64,000 nucleotides of DNA. Source: Fasciolopsis buskii (taxonomy: Eukaryota; Platyhelminthes; Trematoda; Plagiorchiida; Fasciolidae). Every line of letters begins with the position of its first letter. Position 1 is the stretch's first letter. The notes below the pieces were generated by a model, which was given only the letters and a program-made list of their open reading frames with translations, had not been told where the DNA came from and did no database searches. The stretch lies in NCBI GenBank assembly GCA_008360955.1, contig LUCM01004350.1, positions 7,556 through 71,555 on the forward strand, read 5' to 3'. This document shows, piece after piece, positions 36,501-48,600 of the stretch. The translations under genes were made by a program, and so were the position numbers.

Positions 36501-36752
36501 GTACGGAGAAACTTTCTATCAGAAAGGCATTCTTAAATGTGCAAGGACCGATGCGCTTCACTGGTGGAATAGCGCAAATTCAGATAAAAAACAAGCTGAA
36601 AAATTAATCCTTCACTTACACGAAGAGATTTATCTCGCAAGCTATGGCACATTTGAAATAAATGAGTGCGCAAAACTGAATTTTGTTTCGTTGCAGTCCA
36701 ACTCTGAACATCTGTAGTAATTTCTGGTAAGTACCGTGTTCTTGTATTTCCT
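33596..36752. other. No recognisable gene, 3.2 kb
   Basis: ORFs up to 103 codons (35245-35556, minus) show no recognisable domain. A GC-richer patch at 34550-34760 contains a NotI-type GCGGCCGC at about 34591 and looks repeat-derived, but was not identified. Confidence 0.45.
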
Positions 36753-37139
36753 TGTTACACACTTGTGCATTGTGCGGTGCCGTATTCCTGTGGCGAGCCT
36801 ACGCGAAAGTTACGTGATACAGCCCGGCACAGATTGACGCTAGACTGCGTAGACAGTCAGCCAATGAGAACCGTGACGACAGACTGACGGGAAGTCTAAA
36901 CACTCTTCGAAGGCAATTGGGCGCAATGTATTCCACCAATCACAGTTTCTCCTGTTTTGCATTTACAAACACGAGTCGCAAATAAATCTCGAAAGGATTT
37001 ACCTGCTGTTGCGGACTTCTCGCTGTTCGCAGTTGTGTTGCTTGGGTCTATGTCAGTCCAGTACCAGTTGGTATTTCGCGTCTGTTCGTTATTGCTTGGG
37101 ACCGAATTCCGCATGCCGATTTGAAGTACAAATACTACA
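36753..37139 (+). repeat. LTR-like repeat, family C copy 5 (best candidate for full ends)
   Basis: Contains TGTGGCGAGCC, GTTACGTGATAC, AGCCCGGCACAG, AATAAA at 36981-36986, then GACTTCTCGCTGTTCGC, TTGTGTTGCTTGGGTC, ACCGAATTCCGC and TACAAATACTACA. The left part also matches the copy at 39.4 kb outward of the CACGTGA site (GTGCCGT, CTGTGG). If the ends are TGT at 36753 and ACA at 37139, the unit is 387 bp with the TG...CA termini typical of LTRs. Flanks ATTTCC and ATTTACC are similar but not an exact target-site duplication. Confidence 0.6.
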
Positions 37140-38011
37140 ATTTACCATCATGTTTTCATTCGTAGATCGCTGACCGAATAACCACTCTTGTTGAGTCCCG
37201 TTGGCCTAGGCTGACCTGAATGCCCATTTTTTAGCCACCATGCTTAAAAAACTATCTGATTCGTCGAAGGAGGCGAACAAAACTATATTTTGTGAAATTT
37301 CTCTTCGACATGTCTATTCTCAGGACTTTTTCACTTTTTCATTTTTTCTTCGCTAGCGTAGAACCTTACGAAGGTTTTTACCTTTAACGTGACACTGGCC
37401 ACATAGTGATTGAAGCTCACTGTTGAGTTTGTGTCTTGTTTATTTGATTCTCACTAAACAGTGTTGTGACCTATGTTTTGATCAATTTGTCTTGTGACTA
37501 GAATTTGCTCTGCGGTACAAATTGCTTAGGATTCTAATTGTGTACCATACGGAAAACGCCATCAGTCTTCAACTCTTTTCGGAGGACACAAGACAGACAC
37601 ACAAGTACAAGGTTATTATTGGTCACACATTCTTTAAGTTAGACGACCGTGGTACATGAACGAATCCAAAAAGAAGCGACTGAGACTGTCAGCGAACATA
37701 GGACACTTGTTTTGCAATCGATCTGATCGCACAGTCTGACCGCACACAAACTTGAATCAAGAATCGTAGAGGCTGAATTACCCGATCTTTTGAACGCCAG
37801 CGGCACACCCGTATTCGGAGACTAGAACGACTACGGGAGCATCGAAATTGCCGAAGAGAAACAAACAGAAACGGCCAATTTTGTGGCCACTTTTTTGCTT
37901 TTAGTCAACATTTTTAGTTGTTCATATAGTTACCGTGTTGGCTTTCAGTTTGTGGTTGCTGAGTTTCTTCTACCGCGCATTAATCTCGCCTTCTGTGTTC
38001 AAGTTTTCCAG
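37140..38011. other. No recognisable gene
   Basis: Nothing supportable was found; immediately precedes an exon-like stretch. Confidence 0.45.
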
Positions 38012-38090
38012 CTGATAATTTACACTGCAACCGTCAGGTCGATGGCCCTTGCCGCAATGCGCCAGGTGGCCGAGGAGCTTCAGTTATTAG
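38012..38090 (+). CDS. Exon-like stretch, 26 codons, unassigned
   Basis: A good acceptor (GTTCAAGTTTTCCAG, ending 38011) is followed by an open, notably GC-richer frame reading LIIYTATVRSMALAAMRQ, then VAEELQLL, ending before TTATTAG|GTCGGA, a weak donor. Alternatively it may run on to the in-frame stop of the surrounding ORF (38170). The Ala-rich amphipathic peptide is protein-like and the local base composition differs from its AT-rich flanks. I do not recognise the family. It could be a small internal exon or a chance frame. Confidence 0.3.
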
Positions 38091-39071
38091 GTCGGACAGT
38101 GTTTTCTACATGGTCACTAGTCCTTATTGGGTTAGTGGCTGCCAATCATTCGCAACGAACTGTTTCGTAATGCATTCTGTTTTTGAAACAGTTTTAGCAG
38201 GCTTCATTAGATTCAGACTGCCTTTGTCGGTCACCTCAACTGCAGAAACCCTCTTCCCCCTTACACGGTGGCTATCAATGTACCTATCAAAATTAGATTC
38301 CATTTTTAGGAGAGGAGAAATTCTAAAAAATAGTTAGAAAACTTATACGTATGGTCTTTTTAGCTGGATTTAGTACGAATGTTTTTCCTTGTGTGTAAAA
38401 CATATCAATTTAGTAGTGAGAAGTAGTGCATAGAAAGGCAAATCAAACCAGTTGGTGCCCTTGTCTTTGAGATTTTGAACCAGTCAGTCACCTGGTGACA
38501 AACTCTTTCTCGCAGTTTTCTCCAGTAAAAGCGGTCAGCTTACGGAACTGGTATACTCTACAATGGTCAAGGAGACTACAGCATAGGCCCTACGAGATTG
38601 TGCCTAATATGACTTTTGATTCCAGTTCATCTGAAGAGTGAATATAAAGACAGTCTTTCATCTACCTAGGAATGGCTTTTAAAAGAATCTGGGGCAACAT
38701 TTGACTTCACTGACAACGTATCGAGCAGCTGCATCATCAAAAAAGTAGGATGAACCATAAAATGGAAATGGCAACTAATCTGAGAAGAGGATGACAGAGG
38801 TTGTGACCTTGATATATTATCTTATATATTCCACGTAAAAATTCCAGCCAGATTCGAGGACCTTCAGCTTAGCAAATGAGACGTACAAAGAGCTCATTAA
38901 TTATTCAAACAGATTACTATCTTTCCGTCCGTCAGATTGTGTTTACTCAAATAAACGTCGTTTTTGCTAATGGGCAGACTCCAATGGATCGACCAGTACT
39001 CAGCTAACGTGAATAGACAGCGGAGCGCCAGGACAGTTGGTTAGTTCATAGAACCCTTGGGGAACTGTGCA
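38091..39071. other. No recognisable gene
   Basis: No domain or repeat identified. Confidence 0.5.
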
Positions 39072-39398
39072 TTGAACCGTAGTATTTATACTTGAAATTA
39101 GTGCACGGAATTCGGTCAGTCACAGTAACAAACGGATACGGATTATCAGTACACAATGAACTGACTCCAACCCAAGCTAAACAAACTAAGGAACCGAAAA
39201 GACCAAAACAGAAGAGGAAAATGTTCAAATTTTATTTATTGGCGAAACTGGAGATATCTCGATTGGTGAAACACACCCCGTAGAACCACCTTCGAGGAAT
39301 GATTGGATTTCACGGCTGCTAGTCACCAAGGTACTCAGTGGTGGCTTGACTACGCAGGACAGTATGAAGCTGTACCGGACTGCATCACGTGACTCGCA
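39072..39398 (-). repeat. LTR-like repeat, family C copy 3 (minus)
   Basis: On the minus strand: GAGTCACGTGATGCAGTCC, GGTACAGCTTC, AATAAATAAA (39231-39240), TTTTCGGTTCCTTAG, GGTTGGAGTCAG, ACCGAATTCCG and AAGTATAAATACTAC. It matches copy 1 (TTTCGGTTGCTTAG, TCGGAGTC) and copy 5 (ACCGAATTCCGC, AAGTACAAATACTACA) in different parts. The ORF on this strand at 39046-39228 is a by-product of the repeat. Confidence 0.65.
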
Positions 39399-42333
39399 CA
39401 AAAACTCACCACAGCAGCACGGCACACACCATGTCTTTATACAGCTAAATTCCCATCCATTAGAAAGACGATAATCACATTGGTAAAAACTAGGGCGCAT
39501 CATATATAAATACACGCCAGAGCCTAAAAAGCGGTTCATTTTGCTGCCCGAGAAAATTAATTAAAGCGAAATGTTATGGACCACGGTGTTTTTCGGCAGT
39601 AAATACTCCCTGGACTTGAAGTTACCGGGCTGTCAGGAGTGATTAAATGGGATAGAGGCCGGCCCTAGATTTTTCAGGAGAGGATTTAGACAGTGTTGCC
39701 ACCATGTAAACAGAATGCTCGAATAATGTTTACCGATTTGTGACTTTTGTGGTGTCAGGATAATACCAATTATGGATCAGAGGTCGGGTTTTCACAGCGG
39801 CAGCAAGGTCGGTGCGGCTTATAAGATCGGAAAATTTGTCACTGAAACTAGAGGATATGGAAGTGCTTCCGGTGTTTGGACAGTGATGTCTTTATGGAAT
39901 TGACAGAGCGTGGTAGAGGAATTCCTTCGGTAATTGAGAGGTTAGGCGTAGAGTACTGGGTTCCAGATTTCAATCTTTGGAGGAGACACGGAATCAGAGT
40001 ACGTTATGGTGATTGGGATGTGTATTGCGCATGCCCATAGAGTGACTAACTCGCCCTAAATTGTTCTTCTGGACTGCCAGTAGTTGGAAAAGGAGTCCAT
40101 GTGGTGAGTCCATGATATGGAATAAAGTGGGTAAACCTTAACCAGTGGACTGGCTCGAGCATTTGCAGTTAGATTACCAGGTTGGGGTCCACGAGATCCT
40201 CTTCTCTAGCTGAGGCTTGGGATCAACAGACGCTATGGCTCAGTGCTGAAGTCGTGGGGTTTTACGATTCGAAATCTCCTCTCTTCTGTTAGTTCTCTAA
40301 ATTATCGAGATGCATAGAGACTTTCAATACTCCACATTCTCTTGTTCCTCATTGACTAGATAGTTCCGTGAGGTAACAACCAAAACTGGAGCACTTTGGC
40401 CCAATGTTAATAACTGGAAAATCTTAAACAAACTGGACATGAAATGATGCGTCAAATTCATCAGCTAAGTCACGTGATGGATTCTCGATTATTTTTGCTG
40501 AACAAACCGTTGGGTTTCTTGTACATAATTAATGAATTCGAAATCCGCATCCTTATGTAAATGTCCCTTTTTAGCCCATGGCAAAACCGCAGCAACCACC
40601 GGTTCAACGGAGCTTGTCAGTAGCCCCATTTGATTAGGGTTGCAGCTCACATTCTGACAGACATCGTGCGAGGAGTGAATGAGTGCTGGTCAATAACGAT
40701 TTCCATACAATCCGCTCGATAGGCCACGGTAACTGGGTCAGAGCAGAGTACACAGTCGAAGTTTGCGGCCGAGTCGGCTGTGTGAAATAAGCCATATGCA
40801 TGGAACGCAAATCTATAGCCTGGTCTTTAATGAGAAGTCCATTTTACACCATTCAGATGCTATTTTCTTTACCACCGAAGTTGTTTTCATTTGTCAAATT
40901 GTTGACAAACAACGTGTGGATTAGAAGAACACTCCCGTAAATGAGCTCTTTCAGTTGGAGGATCAACAATACCATCGTTTCCTGCTCTTGACAAATGGAA
41001 ATCGGTGAAAGAATGAAAGCTTAAGTATACCGTAAAGTCTCGCTTCAATTCAACTCATTTCAGAACAAGTAATCAATAACCTCAGGTTAGTTCCCACTTG
41101 TTTATCTTCTCCATGATTTGTTTTGTTGGACCTCCTAATTGTTTTGAAATGAAATTGAAACTGTATCAGAGAGACTGTTTGCTCTGAACCACTGAGTCCC
41201 TGTTTTTATTCCAGAGTGGCACCAACACGTCGAACACCAGAGAAGACCGACCAAAAAATGCCAATCCCCAACTGCTCTCTACCTCCGAAAAATTGTTTGG
41301 ACTGTCTATTATTGATCTGCATCGAGTTTTGTCGTTTCTGGTACAGTAGACACGTACGCTAGCAGCAACGCATATTTTTTATCGTCTGAGGGCGTCGCTG
41401 TTAATATCCGTCAGTTCTTGGTGGTTCACAATTCGCGCCTAATGTTACAGCTGGACAGAAACAGTCCACACTAAGTGAATCAGTGAATCAATTTTGAGAA
41501 AGCGACGAATTCACCTCGGAGAAACTCCTGATAAGCTGTTGGGGTTCAAACTTCAAGATGTATGGAACGAAGCAGACTGACAGAACGGCCACCTGCGAAT
41601 AAATGTGATAATTTTGCGTCCAGGAGTATCTGCTGCCTCTCAGAGCAGAAACAATACTGAATTTTATCTAGTAGCTACCGATCCCGTGATCTCGGACTCT
41701 TCTAGTAATTAGACAGCATTATTATACTTTGTTTACAATCAGGATGTCGAGTGACTATCCCGAAAGTTGGTGAGAATGACCTAATTCGGTACACCAAATT
41801 AGAGATGTTTTTCCAAAGACTATAACATCGCCGTCTTCAATAATTCTGTTTCCAATGTCAGACAACCAGACAACTTTTTTAAAATGCACAATGAATCTCG
41901 ATCAGCATTCACGTATTGGAATAAACATGTACTGTGATAATGTAGAAGTGGTAACCGAAGTAAAGCATTCAGCCACAAAACTCACGGTTTTGCCAGGTCA
42001 CTAAAAAGTCATGTGTCCAGGTGAGTAAAATCCTGTTTTATTTCTTAGCTTCTTGTACCGTTTCACTATATGCCAGACCGCATAATGATTGTTTGTCCAT
42101 TGTTCACATCACAGTTCTTTCTCCAGTTACATTACTACACACATAGGTCTAGAAGACCTTGTGTGCTCGCTGAACCCGGATCTTACCCCAGTTAATCCGC
42201 ATTGGATCGCCATAGGGGCCGCATTGTCTGGTCAGGCCACAGAATAAATTGCGCGGTGCAGTAAACAATTTCTGCTAGCAACGGGATTTTCAAGGGTTTA
42301 ACGCACTTGCTGTACCGGTAACTTCTTTTCCAG
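39399..42333. other. No recognisable gene, 2.9 kb
   Basis: Possible tRNA-like traces at 39940-39990 and 40230-40290 (a GGCTCAGTG block, then GATTCGAAATC) hint at very old SINEs, below what I would call. A GTCACGTGATG site lies at about 40470. ORFs are very sparse here. Confidence 0.4.
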
Positions 42334-42709
42334 ACGTAGACGAATAGTAAATCCTTTTCGTCGTTTTTTATCCCATGTCGCTCGCAAATATGGACAAAGA
42401 CAGGAAGCATTCAAGGATGGTAGGAAGCTAGTATTCTGCCGTCTGGCACAGAACAGTGATATTGTGGAGGAGATTAGGACCATAATGAATGAAGAGGGTA
42501 ATCGGCCCCGCAGCATGAACCAATCAGTAGTCGGCCACAAAAACAACAGTCACTTGTCAAAAGCACACCCCAACAGACAAAGACCGCGGTGGCAACAAAC
42601 ACGCGCAGAAGAGTCAGCACGACTCCCCCAGCTGAGAGCAACAGTTCGAGTCGTTAGTCCGGGCAATCTGACCAACGGAGCCAGAGGGAGATTCAATAGA
42701 ACGAAATGA
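42334..42709 (+). CDS. Candidate terminal exon, about 124 codons, unassigned
   Basis: A strong acceptor (CTTCTTTTCCAG, ending 42333) opens onto a frame that stays open to TGA at 42707-42709. The peptide begins RRRIVNPFRRFLSHVARKYG, continues with KDGRKLVFCRLAQNSDIVEE and IRTIMNEEGNRPRS, and becomes basic and low-complexity (NRQRPRWQQTRAEESARL) towards the end. The first 60 residues look like a folded, helical protein; the rest like a disordered tail. I do not recognise it. An opposing 171-codon minus ORF (42550-43065) overlaps the 3' half. No upstream exon was identified. Confidence 0.35.
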
Positions 42710-43787
42710 AGTGTTCGACACACGGCTGAATCGGCCTGGAAATGGTCAGCTAGTGAGGATATGGATCTCGCGTGAGAGTGGTCTGGAAAGGAACAATATA
42801 CACGGCTGAACGAAATCTGTTTGGCAGCGCAATAAACGTGTGAACCACCCACGTGAATTCCTGCCACAATATTCCCTAGCAGGGTGAGAGGCCTGGTGAT
42901 TCTGGAGCGACTAAACCAAAGGCAACGGAAACGGACAATCCACCGTGAGCTGCAGATAGGAAAACTGTCCACGCGAAGTGTCATGTAACTGACTGGGATG
43001 CACCAAAATCGATCCGTAGTTCCTAGCCTAGAAGTATCAGCAAGTATGAAGAATTTATTCACCAATTTCTTTTACAACTGTATGGAGCCTATAATTGTCT
43101 TAAACCGAGCGTGGATGACTCTGGTTGTCAATATTTTACTGTTGGTGGCAAAAAAAGAATGGTTCCTGTATTTTCAGCATATTTGTTGGTCAGATTTCAG
43201 CACAATAAGGAAGTGATTGTCCCAAAGCTTGTCCGCCTTCCACTGAAGCATACACACCTGAACTTGATTACCACGTTATTTGTTTTTATGTACGAGAGTG
43301 AAAAGTAATTGTATGATGCCTGCGCATTAGTTTTACCAAGACTTGTAGGATACACTTGGAAGAACGATGAAAAGAGGCCGGATGTATTTCACTTGTTTAG
43401 CCTCAATCAAAGGTCAGCATGAGTTATTCATCCATTCTTGCAAAAACGTAATAATAACTCCTCTAACAAGATCAATTTGCTGGATCGATCCAAAATTTCT
43501 CAGACCCTTCCAACTGTGGTTATTAGAAGATGCTGTTTTTTCCACCATTTTATGCATCGCAGTGAAACGACATCTCATTTGGGCAAAAGTTGGTAGCTAC
43601 TCATGTCCGCTATCTGCAAACTGACTCAAATTCAGGACCGCGAGTGGCTGTGCACCATTTGCACTAGCGTATACCTCCTCTCGCTCTGACCATGATGCGG
43701 GCTTATCTAAATTCGATTTCCCTTCGCTTATTTGAGACTATTAACAACATACGTATTGCAGAGACTACTACACAGAAAAGCGTGTGA
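42710..43787. other. No recognisable gene
   Basis: Short ORFs, among them 43367-43624 (85 codons); nothing identified. Confidence 0.45.
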
Positions 43788-44030
43788 CAAAGGGCGTCTT
43801 ACTGGTGTCTGGCTCTCTGTTACCCTAGTTTAACGTTAGCCGCATGGCAAACGATCGATACAAACCAGTATTGTGTTTGGAATGGTCTTTAACTGGCCAG
43901 TCACATGACCTCAGGGTTTACTAATATGAGCATTTGAACTGAACATGTCAGTATCTGACAGATCATTTCCCAGCGCTGTTTTTGTCCCGCATTATAGCTT
44001 TGTTTTCCAATATCCTTAGGTCTTCCAGAA
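43788..44030 (+). repeat. Dispersed repeat, family A copy 2
   Basis: Landmarks: GGCTCTCTGTTACCC, GGCAAACGATCGATA, GTGTTTGGAATGGTC, AACTGGCCAGTCACATGACC, GCATTTGAACTGAACATGTC, AGTATCTGACAG, TTGTCCCGCATTATAGC. It shares GTGTTTGGA-TGGTC with copy 1 and GGCAAAC-ATCGATA with copy 3, so all three descend from one parent. Confidence 0.65.
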
Positions 44031-47000
44031 CAAGAGATATTACCTCACTTGCAGAGACAGCAATTTTCTTCATCTTTTATTCCCGAGATATTCATCGGGT
44101 AAGGCATTGATGTTTTGTTATTGGTTTAGTCACTGCTACGCATTAACTACCCAAAGACCTTAGTTAATCGGTAGAATTCGTTTACGGGAGAATATTTTGA
44201 CTTATTCGAGGCGTAGAGGATGAGGTTTAAGTTGACGATAAAATCTTAGTGAAATACTGTTAATGAGTGGGAGCCATGCCGGTAACCAAGACTTTGAGAG
44301 GAAAAGAATCATACTTGAAATTGAATGAAGTGGCCTGCAGGCGACGGAGTTTGTGAATGAAGGACGGAGCCTTTGTGTCATAAGACTGGCGGACACGGCA
44401 ACATTTGCTTCAGATTTTTGACTGGTAAGAACGAAACCTGTTGATCCTTTAGCTTCCAACTCACCTAAAAATGTTGCCCAGAAAACCGCACTAGAAAATA
44501 GAGGAAGTAAACATCAATCTGACCATTTAAGAACCTCGACCTGACCGTTCTGGCACCCAAAACAGCAGACAGAACTTCGAAGAATTTCGATTAACCGAAT
44601 ACCACGCAGGTTAAAAAATTTCCCGCGGAACCCAACAGTCGGAAGAAGGACATTTCAACACTGAACTCACTCATTTCAAGTGTCTTTCGGGAAGGTAACG
44701 GTTACGTTTTCTACTGATCAGACTAGTCTCACAATCGGACAGAATTGCACAGTTCCAAACTAGATTTAAGAAAACTACCGTAAATAAATTATACTAGTGT
44801 AAACTTTGTTCGGAAAACATTTTTGATGTTGTGGATTACGCAAAATCACCGGTTGACCACGGGACCGTAAGACATGTTGAGCCACGACATCTTTCGGCTA
44901 AGAAAATTCCAATTGACTGTGGCATATCGTAGACAGTAGCAACAAACCCCTGTCCTGCACCCCCCCACATGAACAGTAGCTCGGTTCATTGGACTCTCAT
45001 GCATTTAGTCTGTATTGCAATAGGGCTAGAAAAAGCCACGAGGACTCTTTGGTTATTTAATCAACAAGATCAAACTAAAGGACCCCGGTCAGCTAGCACA
45101 TTGAATCAATTACGACCAACCACATTCACGTCGCAGCGTTCGTACCGGCATTTTAGTTTGCTTGTGTGTGTTCCCGTTTCGTTTCAAGGAATGGCTCATG
45201 TTGGGCTCTTTCTTGTCGTTCAGATTTCACACATTTTTTGAATTAATCTCTGGGAGCGAAATCCGGATTACAAACATTCCGTTGCTAATTGAATCCGAAT
45301 TGTTCCAGACTGCGATAACATGGTGATTAAGTCCAAATTATTTATGGTTTTTAGCTAAAAATGAACAACCAACGGTGGAGTACGCGCAATGTTCATCGCA
45401 TGGTGATGATAGTTCATATCGTAGACTTGCTAGTCCAGTCATTTCCCCCGCAATGTATGATTACTGTGGTTCAGAACCTTTCCTTTGTTGAACCCCGTCA
45501 GCAATTCACAAACTGAATCTTGCCTCAGCAAACGTGGAATGCCTCGTTTGAAGACCGTTCTAATCCGCCCCACAACATGTTCATTCTGGGTGGCTAAGTG
45601 GAAAATATGTCTAGATTCCACCAAAAATTAATGAAGCAAACTTCCATCATTCACGACATCACGTAGCATTTCTGGTTCATATTATTCGTCATCATCCTAC
45701 AGTAGTTCATAACATTCGTTTCTGACTCAACAGCGGGTCAAAAACGAACGCGAGAACAAAGAATCAGCCTTCTGGTCAGTTCTTTGCTACTACAAAGCTG
45801 TGCCATGGGTTGTCATTTCACAGTGCCGCATGCCAAAGTGCAGTAATCAAAGTTTGTTGATTGTTGATGGTTAGAATAACAGTCAATTTCGTACGCATTT
45901 GAAACAAATGTTTCCTGCGTGGATGGTGAAACTAGGCTAGGATGAGTAGATGTATAATGTCTATCTCGGGATGGTGCTACTGATTTGTTCCTAACTGTCC
46001 AATTTACGGAGGTTTTAACTGATGAAAATAAGTCTCAAAAAATAACAGACCCTGCGAAAGACCAATTCGTTGTTGAAGGTAATATAATGTGAAAGTAAGC
46101 AATCAAAGTCAGTTGATCACTGGGATTTACCGACTCTTCTGTGCCCATCGTGGCCAAAGTTCACAGTGAGGATCATTGGAGCAGATGCTCACGAAGTGCT
46201 GCTAAACCCCATTAAATTAACTCATCTCATAAATGTACCGAATTGGATCGAATACACAATATTTTAACGCTTAGATTCCAAAGCGAGCATAGACGGTCTT
46301 TGATTGTGAAACGGCTTGGAGTATACTAATGTAGTCGAACATTTTACTGATATCGACATGGGAACCATGACTAAGCTCCTTGGAATTACAGTAAGCAGCA
46401 TTTTTTGTCGGTTTGATCATGTCGCTTCTGTCCTTACTAAAGTGAGATAGTGTTAGTAAGTAATACGCCTTATGGGAAAGCTCGACCAGTTTGAGTACTG
46501 TCAAGTATTTTTACTCTCGCTTGTGTTGTTGTATTCCTTTCCTGTTATCTTTACTTTGGTTTTAAATAGAGACATCATCAGAATTAGAATTCAGCCAGGC
46601 AGTTCTTCTCTGCAGGCAGATCACCGTTCAAAACCCTGGAGAACCATGATGTGAACGTCACCATCACAACAGTATTTAGAGTTCTATTGTCTAATACCAC
46701 CCACTACACAAGGACTCTAGTAGTCGTATTTACTTTTCCTCTACGCAAAACAGACAAATGATTCACGTGCCTACTTCTGCTTATCGGTACACAACTGATC
46801 CGTGCCTTCTCCGTTTCATATGAAATCCGACTAACAACCTTAATGAACTTGATATATGTTTGACATTGTAGATACTTTTGAATTTCAGAAGTTCTTTCAT
46901 GCACGCACACGCATGTACCTGTCTTTTTTTTAAATTCACCATCATTGCTGGGTTTGCTAGGCATGTGCCTCGAATATTCCCCGAGTTAGATGCGTGAAGC

Positions 47001-47181
47001 AATTTATTTACCTGATTTGACTTGAAAATGGAATGAAGACTTCTAATGGGAATACCATGAATTTCCGACTAGAAATTTGATTTCTTCTTTCGGAAATTCC
47101 AGTGGAACAAAATCGATGGACCGCTATTGCACACTGTTTTCGACAGATAACTTTCGCGCGGAATTCGATAACGGTAGCATG

Positions 47182-47215
<34 letters not shown>

Positions 47216-48519
47216 AATCCAGTCACTGGATCCAGAAAATGCTGACAGATCTCCGTGCTCATTGGGTACGGAGACATTCAGACAGACATCTTCAAGATAA
47301 AGCAGGTCAACAAAAATCTGTGTAAAACTTGTCGTATCCGAACAAACCGTGGACTTAGTAATCTGTCAATGCTTGTCAACCTTGGTACTCTTAACATTTT
47401 TGTTCTCAAGTCTTCTTGAAAGCCGAATAGATGGACATGTTCCAGCTCCCCCTAACCTGATCGGTTTAATACGTTGTAAGCCTTGAGCCCCTGCCAGGCA
47501 CATGCAAGTCTAATCGCACACAAATACACTTGGATCAGATTAATGCCTCGTTTTTAGTCTGCCCTTCGTGGCCTACTGCCGTCTGGGAGGAACCACGGAT
47601 CTCTATGGATAGCCGGCCATAGTAGAAACTAACATGTGTGTGGAGAAATCTGAACAGTATTTTTTTCTTCTTTCCTCTTTCGCCATGGTTCGGATGGATT
47701 CTAGCCGGCAGTTAGATCTGTGCCAAATATTAACATGACGGGAATCGGCCCCCGGCTAGGCCGGCAAGTGCATATCAGCTGCTTTGAACATTTCGCCGGT
47801 GGTACGCCACACCTGCTGTTTCTCTGCAGCCAGTCAACCTCGGCATGCTGTTCCTCGTCATGCAAGGGTGTCCAGAACAACATTTTGATTGTCCTGGCCT
47901 TCAGACGTCGTAGAATATTCCCAAAGCTTAAGTTACTGAACGTCATTTTTCACATCTCTTGGGTAATTAGTAGGCCACATTGAAAACAGTAGTTGACCCC
48001 AGTCACCAAATACGGAGGCCGGCAACTGTTGTTTGTTCGATCCGACCTAGGTCTAAATTTTCCAGGATTTTGACGTTTCGCTTGCTGTCAACTTATTGAC
48101 TACCCAGATGGAAATTCTTCCGGAACCAGTTTCCGTGTCAGTGACTCATATTTGGCTATTTGGCTATTATGGCAGTCGTTCGAAAAGTGGATTTTCTTTG
48201 CATCTAATAGCAACTCAATTCAACCAATGACCGCGTTAAACACTCAAATAATACTAACTTGCAAGTTGCCTATAGAAATACTGTTAGAAGAAGAAGAAAC
48301 TAGAAAAAATACTGGGAGCGGTACTGTCATTGTAACAATTCATTCGTTTCTCAGTATTTTTCATGACGGACCAATATTCTGTATTTTCCTTAGTAAAAAT
48401 GCACTTTTATTTTGTACTAGGTAAAAATAATTTTATCTTTTATCCTTTTGTTTCGTTATTATTAATGCAAAAAAACGTGTGTACTTTTTCTCGAACCAGT
48501 TGCGGTCATATGAAAGCAG
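44031..48519. other. No recognisable gene, 4.5 kb
   Basis: Short ORFs only. A GC-richer block at 47560-47900 with opposed 81- and 87-codon ORFs looks repeat-derived but is unidentified. A GT microsatellite lies at 47181-47215. Confidence 0.45.
47181..47215. repeat. (GT)n microsatellite
   Basis: About 17 GT units with one GC interruption near the left end. Confidence 0.95.
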
Positions 48520-48600
48520 TAAGAATAAGGTGGACAGCTAGTGGGAGGATTCGAACCCGCGACTCTGAGGTTAAAAAACCAAGACGTCGCTCATTTGACA
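48520..48600 (-). mobile_element. tRNA-derived SINE remnant
   Basis: On the minus strand a perfect B-box GGTTCGAATCC lies in GTCGCGGGTTCGAATCC, TCCCAC; the same block with one to two changes (GTCGCGGGTTCAATTCC, TCCCACC) occurs at 52373. Upstream, TGTCAAATGAGCG may be a decayed A-box. No cloverleaf with a paired acceptor stem can be drawn, so it is not a working tRNA gene. Confidence 0.6.

Noticed and set aside
42550..43065. 171-codon minus ORF
   Set aside because: Cys/Ser/Arg-rich with no domain; it overlaps the better-bounded plus-strand exon candidate and looks like its shadow in part.
48520..48600. tRNA gene on the minus strand
   Set aside because: Only the B-box is good; no acceptor or D-stem pairing can be drawn, so it is a SINE remnant.
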